The notes under the pieces: generated by a model
What the model was told of the DNA's origin: nothing
The model's database searches: none
What the model saw: only the letters and a program-made list of their open reading frames with translations
Position numbers and translations under genes: made by a program
Shown here: in pieces, positions 18,012-26,401 of the stretch
Layout: every line of letters starts with the position of its first letter
Position numbering within the stretch: the first letter of the stretch is position 1
Source of the DNA: Pseudobdellovibrionaceae bacterium
Lineage (GTDB): Bacteria > Bdellovibrionota > Bdellovibrionia > Bdellovibrionales > Bdellovibrionaceae
DNA length: 64,000 bases
Direction of reading: 5' to 3'
Assembly: GCA_019637915.1 (NCBI GenBank)
Contig: JAHBUV010000001.1
Location: forward strand, 1,458,565 to 1,522,564

Positions 18012-18717
18012 ACGCCACTCCCCGAATCCCGAGACCATCCGTCAAATGTTCAGCCAGGTGGCGGCCGGCTATGATCGCGCCAACAACGTGCTCTCCGCCG
18101 GCATCCACCATCTGTGGCGCAGGAAACTGGTGAAGCTCTCGGGGGTCCGCCCGGGCAGCGCCGTCCTTGATTGCGCCACCGGCACCGGCGACCTCGCCAT
18201 TGAATTCAAAAAAGCCGTGGGTCCCGAAGGCACCGTCCTGGGCACGGACTTCTGCCCGGAGATGCTCGAGACCGCGCCGATGAAAGCCCGTGAGCGCGGC
18301 TTCGACATCCGCTTCGAGGTGGCCGACGTCACGCGATTGCCCTACGAGGACCATCGTTTCGACGTGGCCAGCATCTCGTTCGGCATCCGCAACGTGAACG
18401 ATCCGGTCCAGGCCTTGAAAGAGATGGCCCGGGTCACCCGCCCCGGCGGCCGGGTCATGGTGCTGGAATTCGGCCAGGTCAAAGCCCCGGTCATCGGGCC
18501 CTTGTACAATTGGTACTCCGAAACCGTGCTGCCGAAGATCGGCGGCCTGATCACAGGCCAGCAACAGGCTTACGAGTACCTGCAAAAGTCCTCTTCGGCC
18601 TTCCCCTGCCGCGAGGATTTCCTGAAGCTGATGGATGACAGCGGCGCTTTCGCCGACCGCCGTTTCACCGCCCTCACCGGCGGCATCGCCTACATCTACA
18701 CCGGCGTCGTGCGCTGA
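18001..18717 (+). CDS. ubiE: Demethylmenaquinone (ubiquinone) C-methyltransferase
   Basis: SAM-dependent methyltransferase of 238 residues that completes menaquinone. N-terminal MFSQVAAGYDRANNVLSAG is the MenG/UbiE signature; the SAM site is LDCATGTGDLA; later motifs include FDVASISFGIRNV and GGRVMVLEF, ending with TGGIAYIYTG. With menF, menD and menH nearby the substrate is most likely demethylmenaquinone. The TTG start at 18001 lies inside the end of aroF (11-bp overlap), implying coupled translation. Confidence 0.93.
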   Translation: MRTERHSPNPETIRQMFSQVAAGYDRANNVLSAGIHHLWRRKLVKLSGVRPGSAVLDCATGTGDLAIEFKKAVGPEGTVLGTDFCPEMLETAPMKARERGFDIRFEVADVTRLPYEDHRFDVASISFGIRNVNDPVQALKEMARVTRPGGRVMVLEFGQVKAPVIGPLYNWYSETVLPKIGGLITGQQQAYEYLQKSSSAFPCREDFLKLMDDSGAFADRRFTALTGGIAYIYTGVVR

Positions 18718-18732
18718 TTCTTTCCCGATTCA

Positions 18733-18767
18733 AATAAAAAAAGCCGCTCCCGCCAGGGGAACGGCTT
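18733..18767 (-). terminator. Rho-independent terminator for the leftward small-protein gene
   Basis: Read on the minus strand: 11-bp stem with one mismatch (arms 18741-18751 and 18757-18767), 5-base loop, then seven T residues. On the plus strand it lacks a T tract, so it serves the minus-strand gene at 18792-19055. Confidence 0.85.
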
Positions 18768-18791
18768 CCACTGAAAACACCGTCTTTGAGT

Positions 18792-19055
18792 TTAGTCGAC
18801 GCTGTTTTTCACTTCTTTGGCTTTATCCACGGTGGCGTCCTTGGCTTCTTCGGCGCGATTGGCCGCTTTTTTGGCCGCGCACTTCAGGTCGCCTTCCATG
18901 CAGACCGCTTCTTTGGCGCGGTTCACGGCCTTTTTGGCGCCGCGCTTGGCGTCGTGGGCGGTGGCTTGGGCTTTTTCACCGATCGTTTCGGCGGCGATCA
19001 CCGGGCCGGCAAAGGCAAAAGCGAGGGCGGCGGCGGCAAGCATGTGTTTGTTCAT
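18792..19055 (-). CDS. Small exported Ala/Lys-rich helical protein
   Basis: An 87-residue protein with a signal peptide (to about AGPVIAAE) and a mature part made of repeated Ala-Lys-Glu heptad-like helix segments (AKRGAKKAVNRAKEAV, AAKKAANRAEEAKDA). It contains two cysteines around a short CMEGDLKC loop that could form a disulfide. Excellent ribosome site AAGGAG before the ATG and a strong terminator behind it show a real monocistronic gene. I do not recognise a family; the composition recalls stress-linked helical periplasmic proteins, which is inference. Confidence 0.82.
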   Translation of the reverse strand: MNKHMLAAAALAFAFAGPVIAAETIGEKAQATAHDAKRGAKKAVNRAKEAVCMEGDLKCAAKKAANRAEEAKDATVDKAKEVKNSVD

Positions 19056-19126
19056 GGTCATCTCCTTCTGGTTGAAAACGTCGACTTTTTTGCCAACAGA
19101 CAATCCGTCAGCGACATGACCAAAAC

Positions 19127-19157
19127 TAAAAGCCCCTTGAGTTGTGCTCAAGGGGCT
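19127..19157 (-). terminator. Rho-independent terminator after rpsD
   Basis: Perfect 11-bp stem (arms 19131-19141 and 19147-19157, AGCCCCTTGAG) with a 5-base loop; on the minus strand it is followed by CTTTTAGTTTT. It lies 60 bp after the rpsD stop. Confidence 0.85.
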
Positions 19158-19216
19158 CTCAGGAAAATGAATAAAACTTCAATGTGCCGGATCCAGGGAT
19201 CCGTTAGCTTCGAGGA

Positions 19217-19846
19217 TTACCCGTTGAGCGAGTAGAAGCTGGTCAGCAAGCCTTGGTCGAAGGCGAAGGGCAAGTGGCCCAGGCCCGGACGGCTTTGCAG
19301 ACGGCCCGTTTCCACGCCGTTTTTTTCCTCTTTCACGAGGTAATCAGGCAGGGGCAGGCGGGGGGATTGCTTGGCTTGCAGGTAGGTCTGACCTTGGTAG
19401 GCCTTGTCCTTCAAGCTGATCACATCGCCCTCTTTCATCACGGCGGAACGGATGTCGACTTTCTTGCCGTTCACCAGAACTTTACCGTGGGAGATCAATT
19501 GCGAAGCGGCCGGGATGCTCGGGGCGAAACCCAGGCGGAACACCAGGTTGTCCAAACGCATTTCCAGCAGGCCGATCAGGGTGTCCACCCAGTTGGTCTG
19601 GGAGGTGCGCTTGGCAACGTGCACGAAACGGCGCAGTTGTTTTTCACGCAGGCCGTAATGGAAAAGAACCTTTTGTTTTTCTTCCATTTGCAGAGCGTAT
19701 TCGGAGAACTTGCGGCGTTTGTTGCCGTGTTCGCCCGGAGGATATGGACGGCGCTCGAGAGCACCGGCTTTGCCCAAGCCCGGAAGTTCGGTCATCAGGC
19801 GACGTTGAATTTTAAAAGCGGTCTTTTTCTTCTTTGTGGACTTCAT
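19217..19846 (-). CDS. rpsD: 30S ribosomal protein S4
   Basis: A 209-residue S4 protein, which binds 16S rRNA early in 30S assembly. The S4 domain is visible in RLDNLVFRLGFAPSIPAASQLISHGKVLVNGKKVDI. The N-terminus (GALERRPYPPGEHG) has none of the zinc-binding cysteines found in the C+ form, so this is the zinc-independent type. It stands alone between quinone and shikimate genes rather than beside rpsM, rpsK and rpoA, with its own terminator. It may be the only copy moved away, or a second paralogue. Start at the ATG before KSTKKKK; about 32 codons of open frame lie upstream. Confidence 0.93.
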   Translation of the reverse strand: MKSTKKKKTAFKIQRRLMTELPGLGKAGALERRPYPPGEHGNKRRKFSEYALQMEEKQKVLFHYGLREKQLRRFVHVAKRTSQTNWVDTLIGLLEMRLDNLVFRLGFAPSIPAASQLISHGKVLVNGKKVDIRSAVMKEGDVISLKDKAYQGQTYLQAKQSPRLPLPDYLVKEEKNGVETGRLQSRPGLGHLPFAFDQGLLTSFYSLNG

Positions 19847-20002
19847 CTCAACCTCGTCGCACGGGTGTAATCTCACTTGGCCCCTGCGTCGAGAAACAGC
19901 TAGCAGTTGAAAACCATGTGAGAAAAAGAGTCTTTGCCTCAATTTGAATCAATGATCAATCGAAATCGAGTAAATTCCCCGGAAGCCCGATAAGATAACC
20001 AC

Positions 20003-21382
20003 ATGTGGGGAAGGGCCGCACTTCATTTCAGTGCAATTTTTATCCTATGCGTCATCGCGGCCGGGCCGGCGGGGGGACAGAACGTTCCTTTTGGATATCC
20101 TGTCAGAGTCATGCCTTTTGAAGGTGACGGATTCGCCCCGCCCTCTCTTCCACCGAGCAACCAACCAGCCGCGCCCACCCCTGCGGCCCCTTCCGCGCCA
20201 ACAAAAAAACAGACTTCCACGGCAACACCGGCCACGACACCCAAAACCCCCGCCGCCCCGCCCCCGTGCGTGGCCCAGGTGCAGCAGCTGGCGAGTCAGT
20301 GCCAGGCGCAGGTCAGCTCCGCCACCGGCTCCTGCGAGGCGAGCCAGGACAGCCAGCTGAGTGCGGTCGAACGCGAGGGGCAGCAGGTCTCGAGCGGCCT
20401 GAGCCAGCAGGCCAACACGCAGGCCGCCTGTCAGCAGGCGCAGAATTACCAAAACAAGTACTCGCAGGCGCTCGGGCAGTTCGCCAGCCGCTGTGAGAAC
20501 GCCGTCAGCGCCTGCCGCAGCTCCTGTGAGCAAGCCGCCCAGGCCGCGAGCTCCTGCAACTCCTCCGAGGTGCAAAGCGCCCGCGCCGGCATCCAAAGCG
20601 GCATCAACGCCTGCTCCAGCGGCGGCACACTGACCACGAAGGCCCAACAGGTGGTTTCGCAGAAGCAATCGGCCAGCAACAACCTGTCGAGCGGCGCGGC
20701 CGGCTCGAATTGCATGCAGGCGGCTTCCGCCAGCTCCGAAACGCCGACGGATTCCAGTGACGGGCCCCTGAAGCAGAACATGAACACCGCCACCCTCGAC
20801 AACCCGGGCCTGGGATATGGCCAGGGTTCAGGCGGCGGCGGCCTGCCGCAGGCCGTGAACGCCGCCGGAAACGGCGACACCCCCCGCACCGCCACCTTCA
20901 GCGACGACTCCGACGTTTCAGGCGCCGTGGACCAAAGCGGCGGCCGCGATGGCGGCGGTTACGGCGATCTCGGAAACAATGGGGGCGTTTATTCGGGCAA
21001 CCCCAACAGCCAATTGGCGTCCCTGCCCTCTTCGCCGGCGGCGAAAAGCTTGAGCGAGGCGGAGATCCAAGAAAGAAAAACCGCCTCGGTCTACAGCGGC
21101 AGCGGCCGCGGCTCTTCCGGACGCCGGGGCATCCCTCTGACAAGAGGTTCCCTGCGGTCATCGACCGGCGATGATTTTTTGGATGATGAACTGACGACGG
21201 CCCAAACCGCCGAGGAAATGCCCGACTTGAATCAATTCCGCCCGACGGGGCTGCGCATGGCGGGCTTGAAGCAGGACGGGGGCGCGACCCTGGGGAAATC
21301 CGACGAAAATTTCTTTCAAGTCATCAAGGCCCGCTACTACAGCGAGCAGCCGATCTTGTTCCAGCCGAGCGAAAATCCCTGA
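20003..21382 (+). CDS. Exported Gln/Ser/Ala/Cys-rich protein of unknown function
   Basis: A 459-residue protein with a signal peptide (hydrophobic to about residue 25), a Pro/Thr/Ala-rich linker (about 48-87), then a Cys-containing Gln/Ala/Ser helical region (about 88-245) where cysteines recur in patterns such as CVAQVQQLASQC and CRSSCEQAAQAASSC. A Gly/Ser/Asp-rich low-complexity stretch follows, and a more ordered C-terminus (FFQVIKARYYSEQP) ends the chain. No family is recognised. The regular cysteines suggest disulfide-stabilised coiled coils outside the cytoplasm. Possible surface or envelope structural protein; that is inference. Convergent with aroC, 15 bp apart. Confidence 0.78.
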   Translation: MWGRAALHFSAIFILCVIAAGPAGGQNVPFGYPVRVMPFEGDGFAPPSLPPSNQPAAPTPAAPSAPTKKQTSTATPATTPKTPAAPPPCVAQVQQLASQCQAQVSSATGSCEASQDSQLSAVEREGQQVSSGLSQQANTQAACQQAQNYQNKYSQALGQFASRCENAVSACRSSCEQAAQAASSCNSSEVQSARAGIQSGINACSSGGTLTTKAQQVVSQKQSASNNLSSGAAGSNCMQAASASSETPTDSSDGPLKQNMNTATLDNPGLGYGQGSGGGGLPQAVNAAGNGDTPRTATFSDDSDVSGAVDQSGGRDGGGYGDLGNNGGVYSGNPNSQLASLPSSPAAKSLSEAEIQERKTASVYSGSGRGSSGRRGIPLTRGSLRSSTGDDFLDDELTTAQTAEEMPDLNQFRPTGLRMAGLKQDGGATLGKSDENFFQVIKARYYSEQPILFQPSENP

Positions 21383-21397
21383 ACGCGATCAGACGGA

Positions 21398-22432
21398 TCA
21401 AACGCGATCGGTGCGGGCCCACAGGACATGATCCGCCATCACCATCCACGCCATGGCTTCCAGCACCGGCACGGCGCGGGTCACGATGAACGGGTCGTGG
21501 CGCCCTTTTTTCGCGACATCATGAATCGAGGACGTGGGCTTGAAGGACACCCTCACGCGGATGGTCTCGCCGCTGGCGATGCCGCCGCGGATGCCGCCGT
21601 AAACGTCACCGGCCGCGTCGACGTGGAACTCCTGGCCGCGGGCCGCGCCGGCCTCGACGCCGGCGCCGATCTCGACGGCGCTGGTGGCGCCCACGCTCAT
21701 CATGGCGGCGGCCAGATCGGCTTTCAGTTTGTGGAACACCGGTTGCCCCAAACCTTTCGGCGGCGAAGTGATCCAGATTTCCGCGGCCCCGCCGAGACTG
21801 TCGCCGGCCTCACGGGCGGCGAGGATTTTTTCCTCGGCCCGGGCGGCGTGCAAAGACGGAAAGCGCGCGGCATGGGCGTCGACATTGACCGACGCCGGGT
21901 CTTGCGCCGCCAGCAGCCGGCGGTCTTCTTCGGTGAGCAACAGATCCCCCACCTGCGAGGTCATCCCCAGCACATGGAGCGGGGGGACTTCCTGACGGAG
22001 GAACATGCGGGCCAAAGCCCCGCCGATCACGCGGGACAAGGTCTCGCGCCCCGACGAGCGGCCACCGCCGCGGGGATCGCTGTGACCGAATTTTTCTTTC
22101 CACACGTCGTCGGCGTGACCGGGGCGCGGCTGTTGCGCGATGGTGGCGTAATCCGGCGAACGCTGGTCGCGGTTGCGCACCATCACGGCGATGGGCGTGC
22201 CCAAGGTGCGGCCCTCGTAAACGCCGCTCAAAATCTCCACCTCATCCGCTTCCTGGCGCGATGTCGTGAGCGCGCTCTGTCCGGGGCGACGACGACCCAT
22301 CTCCCGGCGCAGGAGCTCCTCGTCGAAAATGACGCCGGCCGGGCAGCCGTCGATGACGGCGCCCAGGGCCACGCCATGGGATTCACCGAAACTCATCAAT
22401 TGAAACCGTTGACCGAACACATTGGCGCCCAT
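21398..22432 (-). CDS. aroC: Chorismate synthase
   Basis: Last step of the shikimate pathway: anti-elimination of phosphate from EPSP using reduced FMN. The 344 residues show the family signatures SFGESHG near the start, RRRPGQSALTTSR, NRDQRSPDY, RPGHAD, the GGGRSSGRET region, and GIRGGIASGETI and FKPTSSI later. It starts 2 bp after the stop of the fused AroA-K-D-E gene, so the three genes aroB, aroAKDE and aroC form one leftward operon covering steps two to seven. Confidence 0.95.
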   Translation of the reverse strand: MGANVFGQRFQLMSFGESHGVALGAVIDGCPAGVIFDEELLRREMGRRRPGQSALTTSRQEADEVEILSGVYEGRTLGTPIAVMVRNRDQRSPDYATIAQQPRPGHADDVWKEKFGHSDPRGGGRSSGRETLSRVIGGALARMFLRQEVPPLHVLGMTSQVGDLLLTEEDRRLLAAQDPASVNVDAHAARFPSLHAARAEEKILAAREAGDSLGGAAEIWITSPPKGLGQPVFHKLKADLAAAMMSVGATSAVEIGAGVEAGAARGQEFHVDAAGDVYGGIRGGIASGETIRVRVSFKPTSSIHDVAKKGRHDPFIVTRAVPVLEAMAWMVMADHVLWARTDRV

Positions 22433-22434
22433 GC

Positions 22435-25341
22435 TCAACCTTTCAGAAATTTTTGCCAGTACTGGCGCTGACCGCGGGCCTGCTCGCGGAACATCTTCTC
22501 TCCGGAGAGGTAACGGGCCTTGCAGCGCAGGGCGTATTCGCGCCCCGGCGAGTCCTCTTTGTAATTGAGATCCAGGACGACTTCCGGCGCCCAGGAATCC
22601 GGCGGCCATTTCAAATCCCCGCCTCGCGGGGCGGCCCACACCAAGGTGCTCGGCGCCTCCGCCAAGGGAGGGGACCCCTGACGGAGATGGCCGCCCGTCG
22701 CCGAATAGGCCGACGCCCCGGGCAGCACGCGGCCCAGAACGGGCAAAGTGCCGCCACCGCCCCACACCACGATGGGTCCCGGCGGCAAACCGGTCACGGC
22801 TTCCGCCAAGCCCTCGAGATCGGTGTTGTGGCCGCGCCAGCCGGCGATGCTCTCGTCCCAAGCCAGGGTGTTCACGCTCCCCAGTTCCTCCGCCAGGGAG
22901 GAAGGTTCGCAAGCGCGGAAAGCGCGGCCCTTGAGGGGCGAGGTCACGGCGGCGAAACGCAAACCCAACTCCCGCAAGAAGGGGAACGCTTTATTCCACT
23001 CGCCCTCCCGCACGTCGATGGCCCAGAAAGGCATGTCGTGGGCGGCGAAGAAAGAACGATGCTCGGCGGGCGACCAACTGTGGTGCACGGGCGAACCCAG
23101 GACGGCGGCGAAGGATTCGGCGCTGAAGGGCGTGGCCAGCCACTGCGACAAGGTCGGCTGATCGAGGGAGGAGCCCATGTCCTCCCTCCAGAAATTCAGT
23201 TTCATGCGCCCCTTCATCCACAGCCGGTACCAGGCCCAGCGGCCCTCCGCCGAACGCGGCAGGAAACTGCGGTGCTGGGGATCCTGGGCCCACCACAGAT
23301 GGCCTTCGCGCAGATCCTCGTAGGACTCGACGATGGGGCTCATCTTCCAGTGCACGTTGAATTTCGAATAAAGGCGGAAATCCAGCAAAGCGTCCTTCAG
23401 CGTGCCGTGGCTCGAGAGGATCAGGCGCGACGACAGGTGCTGCACGAACTCCTTCTCGGGGTAGAATTCGTCCAGGCCCCAATCGATCCAGCAATCCGAC
23501 GCCAGGATCTCGTCCGGGATGTGCCGGCGGCGGCGCACGGAGTAGAGGATCTTTTCCGTCGGCAGCTTCAAAAACAGGCTGTGCAATTCATCGTCATCGA
23601 GCAGATCGTCGCGCAGCTCATAAAGCCCCGCCCCCAGCTGGGGAATGGTGCGGCGGTGGCGCGGGAACATGGTGACGGCGCCGCCGGTGCCGCGCAGATC
23701 GCCGGCGATGATCCGGCGTTCGATCTCGTCGCTCTCCCACAGGCCTTCCGGCACGGTGTAAACGCGGTCGGCATGGCGGGCGTACAGGCTCTCCCGCGGA
23801 CGGGCGCGCGTGCGGAACTCGCCCAAAGGGTCCGAGGAGGGATCCAAACGGGGACGATCCAGAAACACGCGGCCGTCCCGGTCGGTGTCGCGGCGAAGCC
23901 AGAAGATCTCGCCCACTTTCTCGATTTCCTCGAGGCGCAGCCCCGCGCCCAGGGACACCCACGTCCGGGGCGACAGCTCCGGCGCGATCGCGCGCAGGGT
24001 GGCGAGTTCCGTCTGGCGGAAGACCTCTTCGCCGCGGTCACGGAAAAAATCGAAAATCTTCTGGCCGTTGTTTTTTTCGATCTCCTCGTCGATGTCGCGC
24101 ACGGGGACGCCGCTCAAGCGGCGCGCGAAACTGGTTTTGCCCGCGCCGCGATGACCGACGATCAAGTGCGGCCCGGCGTGCAACAGGGACCAGAACTCCG
24201 GAAAACTCTTGTCGACGACGGCGGGCTCGCTCACCCGCACGTCCCAGCCCATGCGGATCAGGATCCCCGCCGCCATGGCCAATCGATGATCCTTGTCCGG
24301 ATCGAAGGGGAATGATTTCGGCGCGAGGCCGGGCGAACCCTCGATTTCCAAACCATCGGGGCGCTCGTCGACGTCGATCCCCATCCGGCGCAGCAACCCG
24401 GCCGTGGATATGATGCGGTCGGATTCCTTGTGGCGCAATTGCGGGGCTCCCCGCAGGACGGAACGCCCTTCCGCGAAGGCGCAAAGCACGGACAGCACCG
24501 GCACCAGGTCCGGGCACAGGGCCAGATCCGCGGTGACGGCCTTCAACGACGCGGCCTTGCCTACCGTCAGGCGTTCCTCGTTCCATTCGACGGGAACGCC
24601 CATCTCGCGCAGCAGATCGATGAAGCGCGCGTCGGGCTGCAGGGGATTTTCCCGCACCGACAGGAATTCGGCGCGGCCGTGCAGGGCCGCCAAAGCCGCC
24701 AGCGAGAACATCGAGCTGAAATCCGGTTCGAGAATCAGGCTCTTCAATTGAATTCGTTGTCGGGCGGGGATGCGCAGGCCTTTGTCCGTTTCCTCGATGG
24801 TCATGCCGGCGCGGCGGCACAGGTCCAGGGTCATGCGGAAATAGGACTCGGACGTGATCCCCCCGGAGAAAGCGATGTCCAGATCGTAGGGCAGGCCCCA
24901 GGCGTTGAGCACGACGGCGGAGGCGAATTGACTGGAATCCCCCGTCGGCACGCTCAAAGCCTGGCCGGGATCGAGCCAGCCGCGGGACTTCATCACGAAC
25001 TGATTGTGGCCGGGCTCGAGGCTGACCCCCAGGCCTTCCAGGATCTCTTTCAGGGCCCCGTGGGGGCGGCGGAACAAGCGCTCGCTGACTTTCAGGGTGA
25101 ACTGACCTTTTTCCCGGGCGGCGCGCAGGGCGAAAAAGCGCAGGGTGGTGCCGCCGTCGCCCAGATAGAACTCTTTGCCGTCCTCGATCTTGCCCAGGGA
25201 TTTCCGCAGGAACACCACATCCTCGGCGTCACTGCCGCCCAAGAGCTGCAGCCCTTCCGGCGCGTGGCTTTTCAAAATGAGAGCGCGATTCAACAGGGAC
25301 TTGGACGTGGGGATCCGGCCCTCGAAGAAAAAATCAGCCAT
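22435..25341 (-). CDS. aroA-aroK-aroD-aroE: Fused EPSP synthase - shikimate kinase - type I dehydroquinase - shikimate dehydrogenase (AROM-like)
   Basis: One 968-residue open frame with four enzymes in series. AroA about 1-385: PTSKSLLNRA, DGGTTLRF (62-69), RHKESDRI (303-310), DHRLAMA (351-357). AroK about 392-550: P-loop GHRGAGKTS (396-404), Asp416/Asp418, GEEVFRQTE, RESLYARHADRVY. AroD about 560-735: ELRDD (575-579, matching the E. coli Glu46/Arg48/Asp50 region), Arg603, His645, Schiff-base Lys666 in HWKMSP, Arg701, Gln728; the Glu86 position appears to be His607. AroE about 743-968: LGSPVHHSWSP, Lys804 in SPLKG, Asn824 in SVNTL, Asp841 in GHNTD. The ATG overlaps the aroB stop by 8 bp. Order with aroB equals fungal AROM. 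Dehydroquinase activity is the least certain. Confidence 0.92.
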   Translation of the reverse strand: MADFFFEGRIPTSKSLLNRALILKSHAPEGLQLLGGSDAEDVVFLRKSLGKIEDGKEFYLGDGGTTLRFFALRAAREKGQFTLKVSERLFRRPHGALKEILEGLGVSLEPGHNQFVMKSRGWLDPGQALSVPTGDSSQFASAVVLNAWGLPYDLDIAFSGGITSESYFRMTLDLCRRAGMTIEETDKGLRIPARQRIQLKSLILEPDFSSMFSLAALAALHGRAEFLSVRENPLQPDARFIDLLREMGVPVEWNEERLTVGKAASLKAVTADLALCPDLVPVLSVLCAFAEGRSVLRGAPQLRHKESDRIISTAGLLRRMGIDVDERPDGLEIEGSPGLAPKSFPFDPDKDHRLAMAAGILIRMGWDVRVSEPAVVDKSFPEFWSLLHAGPHLIVGHRGAGKTSFARRLSGVPVRDIDEEIEKNNGQKIFDFFRDRGEEVFRQTELATLRAIAPELSPRTWVSLGAGLRLEEIEKVGEIFWLRRDTDRDGRVFLDRPRLDPSSDPLGEFRTRARPRESLYARHADRVYTVPEGLWESDEIERRIIAGDLRGTGGAVTMFPRHRRTIPQLGAGLYELRDDLLDDDELHSLFLKLPTEKILYSVRRRRHIPDEILASDCWIDWGLDEFYPEKEFVQHLSSRLILSSHGTLKDALLDFRLYSKFNVHWKMSPIVESYEDLREGHLWWAQDPQHRSFLPRSAEGRWAWYRLWMKGRMKLNFWREDMGSSLDQPTLSQWLATPFSAESFAAVLGSPVHHSWSPAEHRSFFAAHDMPFWAIDVREGEWNKAFPFLRELGLRFAAVTSPLKGRAFRACEPSSLAEELGSVNTLAWDESIAGWRGHNTDLEGLAEAVTGLPPGPIVVWGGGGTLPVLGRVLPGASAYSATGGHLRQGSPPLAEAPSTLVWAAPRGGDLKWPPDSWAPEVVLDLNYKEDSPGREYALRCKARYLSGEKMFREQARGQRQYWQKFLKG

Positions 25342-26356
25342 AAACGCTCCGAAGCAGGTCTTTTTGCCGCTTCAGCTCGCGCAGGATCTCGTCCACCCCG
25401 ACCTCGCGGATCACGGGTTGCCCGGGTTTTTTCAGGAAAATGAATCTCAGTTTGTCGCCGGCCGTGCGCTTTTTATCTTTCAGCAGCAGGCCCTTCACCC
25501 GCGCCGGCGGCAGGCCCAGGCAATCCAGGTAATCCCGCGAGGGGATGAACAGGGACCACAGGGGATCGGCGATGATCTTCTCGTAATCCTTCGCCGCGCA
25601 CAGTCCCTTGGCGCGCGAATAAGCCACCGCGAACACCAGCCCGTAGCCCACCGCCGAACCGTGCGGCAGGGACAAGGCGGCCTCGAACACATGGCCCATG
25701 GTGTGACCGAAGTTCAGCAAATGCCGAACGCCGGATTTTTCCAGGGGATCCCGGCGCACGATGGACATCTTGCCGGCGATCACCCGCGGCAAAGAGCGCC
25801 ACAGGTCCCCCTTCGCGGAAGGGATTTTTTTGAGCAGATTGATTTTCAGGATCTCGCCCGCCGCCTCGCGCGCCCGCTCCGGGCCTTGCGTTTCCAGGAA
25901 AGCCCGCACCACATGGATCTCGGCGGCCGGATAAATGGTGCCGATTTGATTTTTCGCGCCGCCGACGTTGAGGCCGTTCTTGCCCCCATGGGCCGAATCA
26001 ATGGCCGCGAGCCAGGTCGTCGGCACCTGCACCAAACGCACGCCGCGCTTGAAAACGGAGGCCACGAACCCGCCGAAGTCGCCGACGGAGCCGCCCCCGG
26101 CCACCACGATGGTCAGACGCCGGCTCGCCATGGGACCGGCGAGGCGGCTGATCGCTTTCACGTGCTTGGGAAAAACCCCGATGTCCTTCAACGATTCGCC
26201 GGCAGTCACCGCGTAGGCGGCGGGGAAACGGCGGCTCCAGCGCGCGAACGATGGATGGCGCGACAAACGGCGATCGAAGATCAACAAGCAGTCCTCGCCC
26301 CAGGAAGGGGACCAGGGGGCCTGCTGATGAAAAAACACTTTCGACGGGGTTTTCAC
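25334..26356 (-). CDS. aroB: 3-dehydroquinate synthase
   Basis: NAD- and metal-dependent enzyme turning DAHP into 3-dehydroquinate. Signatures are VVAGGGSVGDFGGF, VQVPTTWLAAIDSAHGGKNGLN, NQIGTIYPA and the metal site LNFGHTMGHVFEA. Proposed GTG start at 26356 (MKTPSKVFF) after GGGAG gives 340 residues; a TTG at 26389 in the same frame is possible. The gene ends 8 bp inside the fused aroA frame, in a different reading frame, and follows ung by a few tens of bases on the same strand. A fusion to aroA would reproduce a complete AROM chain. Confidence 0.94.
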   Translation of the reverse strand: MKTPSKVFFHQQAPWSPSWGEDCLLIFDRRLSRHPSFARWSRRFPAAYAVTAGESLKDIGVFPKHVKAISRLAGPMASRRLTIVVAGGGSVGDFGGFVASVFKRGVRLVQVPTTWLAAIDSAHGGKNGLNVGGAKNQIGTIYPAAEIHVVRAFLETQGPERAREAAGEILKINLLKKIPSAKGDLWRSLPRVIAGKMSIVRRDPLEKSGVRHLLNFGHTMGHVFEAALSLPHGSAVGYGLVFAVAYSRAKGLCAAKDYEKIIADPLWSLFIPSRDYLDCLGLPPARVKGLLLKDKKRTAGDKLRFIFLKKPGQPVIREVGVDEILRELKRQKDLLRSVYG

Positions 26357-26401
26357 GCTCTCCCGAAATTCGGCCGGAGCCCTCGACAAGTCAAGGGAGT
26401 G

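Noticed and set aside
22453-24315. 620-codon plus-strand frame opposite the fused shikimate gene
   Set aside because: No signature of any family; a shadow of the real gene on the minus strand.
25330-25350. Programmed frameshift joining aroB and the fused gene into one AROM chain
   Set aside because: The overlap reads TAT-GGC-TGA with no slippery run before the stop; the T6 run lies after it. Stop-restart over the 8-bp overlap is simpler, though a +1 shift cannot be fully excluded.
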